Positions 1 to 5,799 of a DNA stretch of 5,799 nucleotides are shown here, piece after piece. Every line of letters starts with the position of its first letter. Position 1 is the stretch's first letter. Source of the DNA: Paenibacillus sp. (lineage in GTDB: Bacteria; Bacillota; Bacilli; Paenibacillales; NBRC-103111); assembly GCA_029239545.1 (NCBI GenBank), contig JARBUQ010000331.1, positions 1 through 5,799 of the forward strand. The letters run 5' to 3'. Made by a program: the position numbers and the translations under genes. A model generated the notes under the pieces. It saw only the letters and a list, made by a program, of their open reading frames with translations, made no database searches and was not told the DNA's origin.

Positions 1-2979
1 ATGTTGACCCCTTATTTATCTTCATGTTCCCGTACGCTGCTCTGTCTTATTCTTGGCGTGGTCTGCGCTATGGCTGTTGCAGGCTGCGCTTTGACTGAGA
101 AGCAGCCATGGTGGCTTGCCGAACGGCCTGTTCCTCCTACACCGATTCAGCTCGCCAGTCGGGAGGACAATATGCTTCCTTCCTATCTGGGCTGGTTAGC
201 CAGAATGTCAAATGTACCGGATGCCAGTGCCGATCGTATCATTGGACCTATACACCTTGATTTTCAACAGCATTCTGCCGTATCGGACCCGGCTCATTTC
301 AAAAAAAATGTGTCTGGAGACGGTTGGTTATGGGATGCCGAGGATGGCTGGGTAGAATGGGAGGTTGAAGTTCCTGTCGAGGGCTTGTATGAGCTAGGTA
401 TCGTGTACGATTCTGTCTCTGACAGCGGAATTGATATGATGCGAGGCGTTCAAATTAATGGCAGCTATCCTTATACAGAAGCGGAAGCGCTTCAGCTTAA
501 GCGAATATTCACCCATGTCCCCTATCCTCCAGCTCGAGATGAATTCAACAATGATATTCGACCGCGATCGGAGGAGTTGAAAGGTTGGAAGGATGTACGA
601 TTATCCCAGCACAGTACAAGCTCGATTCCATTGAAATGGCATTTGAGGGCAGGTAAACAGAAGATAAGGATTGTCTATGGCAGGGAACGAATCCTTCTTA
701 AGGAAATCTATTTGACTACACAGGGTATTATCCCGGATCGCCTTCAAACCAGTGGGGGGCAGCAAAGCACTTCAGGAGAATGGTACCAAATTGTAGAGGC
801 AGAACAGGTCAAGGCGAAGTCGAACCCATCCATTCTGCTCCAATCTATGAATGCTCCACTGATGTCTCCCGAAACCAAAGGATTGGTTCGCTTTAACGCA
901 TTAGGAGGCGAACAGTTCCGCAATCCGGGCGAATGGGTGGAATGGGAAGTGAATGTGCCCCGGGATGGCTATTACCAGATCGGGTTCAAATACTTGCAGG
1001 CTTATCTGAATAACGTAAATGTATATCGCAAGATTACGATTGACGGCGAAGTGCCAGCCCAACCCCTGCTGAATGCAGCTTTCCCTTACAGTCAAGGATG
1101 GCGATGGTCAGGCATGACGTTAAAGGATGAGGAAGCGAAGCCTTATTCGTTCCATCTGAAGCAAGGCAAGCATACGATTCGCATGACGGTGACCTCGGAA
1201 CCGATTAAACCGGTCTATGAAGGGCTGCTGCGCAATCTGGACCGCATAGGTCGTCTGGAGCAGGAGATTCGCAAAGTTACAGGAAATTTCGATAAAACGT
1301 ACGGAGTAGCAGGAAATGTAGACTTGAATCGCGATTGGGATTTAATTCGCTATATTCCTGATCTGGATCAGCGCATGACAGACATGATTGAGGATACGCT
1401 GGACATCGCCCGTTACCTGGCATCCAGGACTTCAGGCAGCTCGGATGCGGAGAATTCGCTGCTATCGGCAGCGGACGATCTAAGGGATCTTAAGGAGAAC
1501 CCGAGAACGATCGCGAACCGGATGAACGTATTCCAGAAAATTCAGAACAGCTTGTCTTTATGGACTTATCGCATGCTTGAACAGCCTTTGGCCATTGATT
1601 ATTTATGGGTGGCAGAGCAAGGAGCCAAACTTCCGAAGATGGAGCCCGGTTTCCTCGATCAAACGATAGATACGGTAGCCGGATTCTTCAAGTCCTTCGT
1701 CATTGACTATGATTTCACTCGGAATCAACCTGATGCCATTGATGTTTGGATGAACCGCGGACGAGATTATGTGGAATTGCTCAGGCAACTGGCAGATGAA
1801 ACCTTTACACCGGCGACAGGCATAAAGGTTAATATTAACCTCGTGCCCGATCCACAAATGCTGATTCTCGGCAATGTCGCTGGCATACAGCCTGACGTTG
1901 CTCTGGGTGTTGATCATGCAATGCCGGTCGATTTTGCCTCTCGCGGTGCTTTACTGGACCTCTCTCAATTCCAGGACTATTCAAAGGCGGCGAAGCAATT
2001 TCACCCGGGGGCTTTGAATCTATTCCACTATGACAAGGGTGATTATGCGCTGCCTGAAGTCCAAGGCTTCAGCGTGCTCATTTACAGGAAAGATATTTTG
2101 AATCGGTTAGGGATTAGTCCTCCGGATACTTGGGATGATCTGACCGGAATTCTGCCTACTCTACAGCAGAATGGTTATGACTTCTTCATTCCGTCGCAGG
2201 ATTATGTACCGTTTATTTATCAGAACAAAGGTGCCTTCTATACGGAAGATGGGATGCAGTCCGCGCTAAGCTCGGAGAGTGCCTATCGAGGCTTCGAGAA
2301 ATGGACGAATTTATTCAAGCTGTATCAACTGCCTAAGCAAGTACCGAGCTTTTACACGCATTTTCGTCTGGGAGATATCCCGATAGGCATAGTCGACTTC
2401 AACACCTATCAACAAATCCAATTTGCCGCTCCAGAGCTTACAGGCAAATGGGCGATCGCTCCGATCCCTGGTATTCGCAATGGCAATGGGGAGATCGAAC
2501 GTTGGGCCGGCGGGCCTGTCCAGGCAGGTGTGATCTTCAACAAAACCGAAAAGGCCGATGAAGCATGGACCTTTCTGAAATGGTGGACCTCGACGGAAAC
2601 GCAAACTCGCTTCGGGAATCAGATCGAGTCGATGTATGGCACTGAATACCGCTGGAATACGGCGAACCTTGAAGCGTTCCGGGGGCTGCCTTGGCCTAGA
2701 AAGGATTTGGAGGCAATCCAGAATCAATGGAAATGGTTTACAGCCGTGCCCCAAGTGCCCGGCGGCTATTTTACACAGCGATTACTTGAATTTGCATGGA
2801 ACAAAGTTGTGCTGCAAGGCGGCAATGAGCGGGAAGCCTATGAGGAAGCTATCATTGGCATCAACCGGGAAATGCAGCGCAAGCAAATCGAATTCGGCCT
2901 CCGGGATAGTCAGGGACAAGTCCGGCGGGTACTCGATGTTCCGAACATGACCGTTCCTTGGGAGGGGGCAACACGATGA
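1..2979 (+). CDS. Large lipoprotein solute-binding protein of a sugar ABC importer, with two N-terminal CBM-like modules
   Basis: The 992-residue product should be an extracellular, lipid-anchored receptor that hands a carbohydrate to the permeases encoded just downstream. The N-terminus has a hydrophobic segment (about 12-27) ending in a lipobox, A-V-A-G-C, with Cys29 as the lipidated residue; three further Cys (9, 15, 22) lie in the signal peptide. Residues about 76-240 and 258-400 are two beta-rich modules sharing a G-x-W-V-E-W-E-V-x-V-P motif, resembling CBM6/CBM35. Residues about 401-575 are mainly helical and charged. The family-1 binding-protein domain follows at about 577-940, with typical signatures: G-F-S-V-L-I-Y-R-K-D (689-698) then P-P-D-T-W-D-D-L (707-714), and A-W-T-F-L-K-W-W (855-862). 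Ordinary sugar-binding proteins have about 400-450 residues, so this one is over twice as long. The ATG sits at base 1, so its ribosome site and any earlier start are unseen, but the signal peptide supports it. The substrate is unknown. Confidence is high for the class, moderate for the CBM assignment. Confidence 0.93.
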   Translation: MLTPYLSSCSRTLLCLILGVVCAMAVAGCALTEKQPWWLAERPVPPTPIQLASREDNMLPSYLGWLARMSNVPDASADRIIGPIHLDFQQHSAVSDPAHFKKNVSGDGWLWDAEDGWVEWEVEVPVEGLYELGIVYDSVSDSGIDMMRGVQINGSYPYTEAEALQLKRIFTHVPYPPARDEFNNDIRPRSEELKGWKDVRLSQHSTSSIPLKWHLRAGKQKIRIVYGRERILLKEIYLTTQGIIPDRLQTSGGQQSTSGEWYQIVEAEQVKAKSNPSILLQSMNAPLMSPETKGLVRFNALGGEQFRNPGEWVEWEVNVPRDGYYQIGFKYLQAYLNNVNVYRKITIDGEVPAQPLLNAAFPYSQGWRWSGMTLKDEEAKPYSFHLKQGKHTIRMTVTSEPIKPVYEGLLRNLDRIGRLEQEIRKVTGNFDKTYGVAGNVDLNRDWDLIRYIPDLDQRMTDMIEDTLDIARYLASRTSGSSDAENSLLSAADDLRDLKENPRTIANRMNVFQKIQNSLSLWTYRMLEQPLAIDYLWVAEQGAKLPKMEPGFLDQTIDTVAGFFKSFVIDYDFTRNQPDAIDVWMNRGRDYVELLRQLADETFTPATGIKVNINLVPDPQMLILGNVAGIQPDVALGVDHAMPVDFASRGALLDLSQFQDYSKAAKQFHPGALNLFHYDKGDYALPEVQGFSVLIYRKDILNRLGISPPDTWDDLTGILPTLQQNGYDFFIPSQDYVPFIYQNKGAFYTEDGMQSALSSESAYRGFEKWTNLFKLYQLPKQVPSFYTHFRLGDIPIGIVDFNTYQQIQFAAPELTGKWAIAPIPGIRNGNGEIERWAGGPVQAGVIFNKTEKADEAWTFLKWWTSTETQTRFGNQIESMYGTEYRWNTANLEAFRGLPWPRKDLEAIQNQWKWFTAVPQVPGGYFTQRLLEFAWNKVVLQGGNEREAYEEAIIGINREMQRKQIEFGLRDSQGQVRRVLDVPNMTVPWEGATR
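226..1200 (+). repeat. Tandem duplication of a CBM6/CBM35-like module inside the binding-protein gene
   Basis: Two consecutive protein modules, residues about 76-240 and 258-400, match at the protein level. Copy 1 has G116-W-V-E-W-E-V-E-V-P125, then G-L-Y-E-L-G (128-133). Copy 2 has G310-E-W-V-E-W-E-V-N-V-P320, then G-Y-Y-Q-I-G (323-328). Each ends with a G-K-x-x-I-R-hydrophobic strand (G218 and G389). Copy 2 opens with V-E-A-E (265-268), the usual first strand of CBM6/CBM35 modules; copy 1 lacks it (I-H-L-D at 84-87) and carries a longer, tryptophan-rich loop (W109, W111, W117, W120). The duplication is seen directly. The CBM family name rests on the motif pattern only, and carbohydrate binding is inferred. 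Confidence 0.66.
2961..2968 (+). promoter_or_regulatory. Ribosome binding site of the first permease gene
   Basis: GGAGGGGG lies 7 bases before the ATG at 2976 and inside the 3' end of the binding-protein gene. It supports 2976 as the true start of the permease even though that reading frame soon breaks. Confidence 0.75.
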
Positions 2980-3892
2980 ATTCCTTTCTTGCATCCATTT
3001 GGCGTGATCGCGTCTCCTATTTATTCATAGCTCCCTTTATGCTTTGTTTATTGCATTTATTGCTGTTCCCGTTATCATTGCGATCGGGCTGTCCTTTTTC
3101 TCATTTAACGCAATCTCAACGCCCACATTCTCAGGCTGGAGTAATTTTCTCGCCATTTTGACGCAGGACCGCATCTTTTTGCAATATGCCCTGCCGAATA
3201 CGTTCAAATTCGCCATCATCGTTGGTCCTATCGGCTACGCCCTCTCGTTTCTGCTGGCGTGGTTGATCCATCAATTGCCCAAACGTGTCCGTGATTATTT
3301 CACGCTTGCGATTTATGCTCCGTCTCTGACAGCAGCGGTTGCCATGTCCGTTGTATGGTTAGTTTTCTTTAACGGAGACAGGGTAGGCTACTTGAACGAA
3401 ATGCTGCTGACCGTAGGTCTCATCGATACGCCTCAGCTCTGGCTTCAGGACCCGCGCTACTTCATGAACATCATGATTATTATTTCCATATGGTCGAGTA
3501 TGGGCGTTGGGTTTCTTGCCATGTTGGCCGGACTGCAGACAGTAAATGAGGAGATGTATGAAGCGGGACGAATTGACGGGATATCGAACCGCCTTCAGGA
3601 AATTTATTATATTACCATACCGGCCATTAAACCTCAGATGCTGTTCGGGGCTGTGATGGCGGTTGTAGGTACCTTGAAGGCGGGGACGATCGGCACGCTA
3701 CTGGCGTCCGCGAATGGTCAGCCGATTACACCTCTTTATTCCGGTCACCTGATGACGAATCATATAGACGATTTTGCCTTTATCCGCTATGAGCTGGGTT
3801 ATGCAGCCGCTCTATCCGTAGTCTTGCTGCTAATCGTGTATGGTACGTCCAAATTTGCGTTTAAGCTCTTCTCTACGAAAGGGGATGAATAG
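2976..3892 (+). pseudogene. Sugar ABC transporter permease, MalF/UgpA type (carbohydrate permease 1), apparently frameshifted
   Basis: This encodes one of the two membrane subunits that form the sugar channel. The ATG at 2976 overlaps the upstream stop as ATGA and has a good ribosome site. Its frame reads a typical permease N-terminus (R-D-R-V-S-Y-L-F-I-A-P-F-M-L, residues 10-23), then derails and stops at 3159-3161. From about 3044 the -1 frame continues with L-F-I-A-F-I-A-V-P-V and stays open to the TAG at 3890-3892. Joined, the two parts give about 305 residues, normal for the family, with six likely membrane helices (about 15-42, 76-98, 114-132, 164-186, 221-242, 275-293). The cytoplasmic loop that docks the ATPase reads E-A-G-R-I-D-G (196-202), followed by I-P at 215-216, an EAA variant with Gly third. 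One missing T would explain the break. A TTG at 3044 could start a 282-residue product, but it would lack half of helix 1 and has no clear ribosome site. The rest of the gene shows no decay, so a sequencing error or a recent mutation is likely. Confidence 0.85.
3042..3046 (+). other. Apparent single-base deletion (frameshift point) in permease 1
   Basis: The sequence CTTTG follows the Met22 codon. One extra T (CTTTTG) would read M-L-L-F-I-A-F and join the two frames into a smooth hydrophobic helix. The downstream frame has a stop at 3005-3007, so the switch must lie after 3007. The few residues encoded there before 3041 in that frame (including I-H-S-S) are less helix-like, which places the break close to 3042-3046. 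Confidence 0.78.
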
Positions 3893-3897
3893 AGGTG
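3892..3897 (+). promoter_or_regulatory. Ribosome binding site that favours the GTG start at 3904 for permease 2
   Basis: GAGGTG lies 6 bases before the GTG at 3904 and overlaps the end of the upstream stop codon. The competing GTG at 3895 is itself part of this site. It would have to use the more distant AAAGGGG at 3878-3884, 10 bases upstream. The better spacing favours 3904. Confidence 0.6.
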
Positions 3898-3903
3898 GAG
3901 CCA

Positions 3904-4803
3904 GTGATCGACACCCCCATTAAACATCGGAATTCTCTATTGTTTCGAATAAAAAGAAGGCTGCGGATCAACCGTTTCCAGCTCTTGTTAGGCCTCTCAT
4001 TGGGACTCATGGCTCTTTTCATGATGCTGCCGATCGTGTTTATGATCAATCATGCGTTCAAGCCGATTACGGAGTTGTATTTGTATCCACCGCGCTTTCT
4101 GGTATCGGAGCCGACATTGTTCAATTTCCAACAGATGTTCCTGAAGTCACAGACGATGCTCATCCCTTTCACGAGATATTTGTTCAACAGCGTGCTGACA
4201 ACAGCCATTACCGTCACAGCAGTCATCTTTGTCAGCTCTTTGGCTGCCTACGCTTTCTCGAAACACCGGTTTAAAGGCAGCGGCATTTTCTATTCGCTTA
4301 CTATTGTATCGCTAATGTTTGCACCCGAGACCGTTATGATCCCGCGTTACCTGGTCGTGTCCAATCTGGGGATTATGAACACGTATTTCGTACATATTCT
4401 GCCCCTTGTAGCCGCTCCGGTTGGTGTGTTTCTAATGAAGCAATTCATCGATCAGATTCCAAGGGATTTGATAGAAGCAGCCAAAATCGACGGAGCCAAG
4501 GAATTTATGATCTTCCTGCGAATTGTGATGCCGATCTGCATGCCTGCTGTGGCTACAGTGGGGATTCTGGCTTTCCAGGGCTCGTGGGCACAGTCGGAAA
4601 CGTCGGTTCTGTTCACGCAGGAGGATGCTATGAAAACATTGCCCTTTTATGTCATGACCCTTACCAATGGATTGGCCAATAACGTGGTCGGTCAAGGGGT
4701 TGCTGCGGCGGCTGGGCTGCTGATGTTTTTGCCTAACATAATCATATTCCTCTTGTTCCAGCGCAAAATTTTGACCACAATGGCCCATTCCGGGATCAAG
4801 TAG
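3904..4803 (+). CDS. Carbohydrate ABC transporter permease, MalG/UgpE type (permease 2)
   Basis: This is the second membrane subunit of the importer, pairing with the product of the preceding gene. From the GTG at 3904 it has 299 residues; from the alternative GTG at 3895 it has 302. Both are normal for the CUT1 family. After a basic cytoplasmic N-terminus there are six likely membrane helices, at about 25-48, 94-118, 128-146, 161-178, 213-228 and 265-285. The ATPase-docking loop is textbook: E-A-A-K-I-D-G at 191-197, then I-V-M-P at 207-210. The C-terminus, with the basic Q-R-K-I-L and ending H-S-G-I-K, also fits MalG-type proteins. It starts 11 bases after the upstream stop and is followed 15 bases later by the NHL gene, so it belongs to the same transcript. 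There is no sign of damage. No ATPase gene is in the window. The substrate cannot be predicted from the sequence. Confidence 0.93.
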   Translation: MIDTPIKHRNSLLFRIKRRLRINRFQLLLGLSLGLMALFMMLPIVFMINHAFKPITELYLYPPRFLVSEPTLFNFQQMFLKSQTMLIPFTRYLFNSVLTTAITVTAVIFVSSLAAYAFSKHRFKGSGIFYSLTIVSLMFAPETVMIPRYLVVSNLGIMNTYFVHILPLVAAPVGVFLMKQFIDQIPRDLIEAAKIDGAKEFMIFLRIVMPICMPAVATVGILAFQGSWAQSETSVLFTQEDAMKTLPFYVMTLTNGLANNVVGQGVAAAAGLLMFLPNIIIFLLFQRKILTTMAHSGIK

Positions 4804-4806
4804 GAG

Positions 4807-4813
4807 TAGGTGA
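4807..4813 (+). promoter_or_regulatory. Ribosome binding site of the NHL-repeat gene
   Basis: TAGGTGA lies 5 bases before the ATG at 4819 and matches the AGGTGA part of the consensus; a GGAG at 4803-4806 adds pairing potential. The 15-base gap after the permease stop leaves no room for a separate promoter, so co-transcription is expected. Confidence 0.65.
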
Positions 4814-4818
4814 GCCGA

Positions 4819-5799
4819 ATGAAAAAATCAGTCTTGCTTGGTTTAATAATGTTCGTATTGCTTGCTTCACTTCAGGTAGAACCGGCTCAAGCCGAGCTTC
4901 CCTATCAGACGAAAACGAGCGATGTGAATGGAGCGTGGGTGGATTCTCCGAACGCTTTTCTACCCGGTGCCTTGTATAAAGGGTTTGCGGGTGTCGAGGA
5001 TTTGTTCATTACTCCGGATGATCATCTGTTCGTTGTGGAAACCCCCAAGAACCGGATTGTGGAACTCAGTCCGGAAGGAAAGGTATTGCGATATGTGCCT
5101 GCTGTGCCTCCCAAGGGCGTGCAGATGAAGCCTGAAGAGCAGCTGCGCAGACCGGAGGGTGTATTCGTCGATGAGGAAGGAAACATTTATATCGCAGACA
5201 CTGGCAGCAGGCGTATTGCCGTGTTCAATAAGTCAGGCAGTTTCTTGAGGGACTATGCTGCCCCGGATTCCGAGCTGCTTCCCTCTACTTTTATTTACGC
5301 TCCTTCCAAGGTGACCGTGGATAAGAGAGGATATCTCTATATTGTCACCAAAGGCGGCTATCAGGGCTTGCTGCAGCTGACCACGGAAGGGGAATTCGCC
5401 GGGTTTTTCGGAGCCAACAAAGTGCCTTTCAGTTGGATAGACAGCTTGAAGAGGCGATTTTACACGGAAGAGCAATTAATGGAAGAGCAGAAGCGCCTGC
5501 CTGGAGCCATTACTAATATGGCCATGAATGCAGAAGGATTCCTTTATACCGTTAACAAGGATATGAAGCAGGGACAGCTCCGGCAGTTGAATTTTGGAGG
5601 CATTGATCTGCTGAAGGACCATGATTTTGCCCCTTGGGTTGGCCCGTTGGAACGATTCTCCTACCAGGATGTGCACGTAGACGAGAACGGTGTTATGACA
5701 GTTATCGAATCCAGTGGAGGCCGTGTGTACCAATATGACAAAAATGGACATATGCTGTTCATCTTTGGGAATGCCACGGTTGGACAAGAGAGACTTGGG
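4819..5799 (+). CDS. Exported NHL-repeat beta-propeller protein (partial, cut by window end)
   Basis: The frame opens at the ATG at 4819 and is unbroken to the last base, giving 327 residues with no stop; the C-terminus is outside the window. The start has a good ribosome site and a classic Sec signal peptide: M-K-K, a hydrophobic core at 5-18, and A-Q-A before Glu26, so the mature protein probably begins there. There is no lipobox. At least five NHL-type repeats follow at about 58-92, 111-146, 161-197, 231-265 and 283-317. The clearest is repeat 2, with R-P-E-G-V-F-V-D-E-E-G-N-I-Y-I-A-D-T-G (111-129). Such repeats form a beta-propeller, usually of six blades, so more sequence is expected. 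Between repeats 3 and 4 lies an insertion of about 30 residues (198-230), probably helical and rich in Lys, Arg, Glu and Gln. NHL proteins may be scaffolds or ligand binders, and some related propellers are lactonases; no catalytic set can be assigned here. Its place behind the permeases suggests a role linked to uptake of the same carbohydrate. Confidence 0.88.
   Translation, partial: MKKSVLLGLIMFVLLASLQVEPAQAELPYQTKTSDVNGAWVDSPNAFLPGALYKGFAGVEDLFITPDDHLFVVETPKNRIVELSPEGKVLRYVPAVPPKGVQMKPEEQLRRPEGVFVDEEGNIYIADTGSRRIAVFNKSGSFLRDYAAPDSELLPSTFIYAPSKVTVDKRGYLYIVTKGGYQGLLQLTTEGEFAGFFGANKVPFSWIDSLKRRFYTEEQLMEEQKRLPGAITNMAMNAEGFLYTVNKDMKQGQLRQLNFGGIDLLKDHDFAPWVGPLERFSYQDVHVDENGVMTVIESSGGRVYQYDKNGHMLFIFGNATVGQERLG

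Noticed and set aside
301..308. Run of eight A in the binding-protein gene, as a possible phase-variation tract
   Set aside because: The frame is intact through it, and the following codons encode the conserved CBM-like motif. A run of eight alone is weak evidence.
2452..2459. GCGATCGC palindrome as a possible operator
   Set aside because: It lies deep inside a coding region, is a single copy of a common palindromic octamer, and matches codons for a conserved protein segment.
2311..2754. Minus-strand open frame of 147 codons inside the binding-protein gene
   Set aside because: It lies opposite a well-supported gene, has no ribosome site or recognisable domain, and its translation is Pro/Arg/His-rich like an antisense shadow. 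The same applies to the minus-strand frames at 901-1095, 1603-1917, 2782-2994, 3037-3219, 4432-4788, 5233-5475 and 5476-5787.
2636..2950. Plus-strand 104-codon frame within the end of the binding-protein gene
   Set aside because: It overlaps residues that clearly continue the binding-protein domain, and its own translation has no family features.
3039..3050. Programmed -1 ribosomal frameshifting as the cause of the split permease
   Set aside because: The zero-frame codons ATG CTT TGT do not form an X-XXY-YYZ slippery heptamer, and tRNA re-pairing one base back would mismatch. The T run is only three bases, too short for transcriptional slippage.
4804..4818. Terminator or promoter between permease 2 and the NHL gene
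   Set aside because: The gap is only 15 bases and is filled by the ribosome site; no hairpin with a T run and no -35/-10 pair is present.
4928..5128. Plus-strand 66-codon frame near the start of the NHL gene
   Set aside because: The overlapping frame from 4819 has a ribosome site, a signal peptide and NHL repeats, so this one is a shadow.

Overview
The window looks like part of an accessory carbohydrate-uptake operon from a Gram-positive Bacillota, most likely a Paenibacillus or Cohnella relative. Four points suggest this: roughly balanced GC content, purine-rich Shine-Dalgarno sites close to AGGAGGTGA, a lipoprotein solute-binding protein next to two permeases with no ATPase gene, and an exported NHL-repeat protein attached to the same gene string. 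The genus is an inference from gene style; no marker gene is present.

Layout: four genes lie head to tail on the + strand with almost no space between them. (1) At 1-2979 is a very large (992 aa) membrane-anchored solute-binding lipoprotein. Its family-1 sugar-binding-protein domain is at the C-terminus, behind two tandem CBM6/CBM35-like beta-sandwich modules and a helical linker. (2) At 2976-3892 is the first permease (MalF/UgpA type). It overlaps the previous stop codon (ATGA) and is broken by an apparent one-base deletion near 3042-3046, inside the first membrane helix. (3) At 3904-4803 (or from 3895) is the second permease (MalG/UgpE type), intact, with a textbook EAA loop. (4) From 4819 to the right edge is a secreted NHL-repeat beta-propeller protein, cut off by the window end after 327 codons.

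How they fit together: the lipoprotein would catch an oligosaccharide or polysaccharide fragment at the outer face of the membrane, with the CBM-like modules perhaps holding the polymer. The two permeases would form the channel, and a shared ATPase encoded elsewhere (as MsmX serves several sugar importers in Bacillus) would drive transport. The NHL protein is exported and could bind the same ligand or act outside the membrane; its role is unknown. The substrate cannot be told from this sequence.

No promoter, terminator, RNA gene, mobile element or CRISPR array is visible. The window opens exactly on the first start codon, so the operon's control region lies outside it. The points most worth a second look are the frameshift in the first permease, the unusual architecture of the binding protein, and the propeller protein with its helical insertion.
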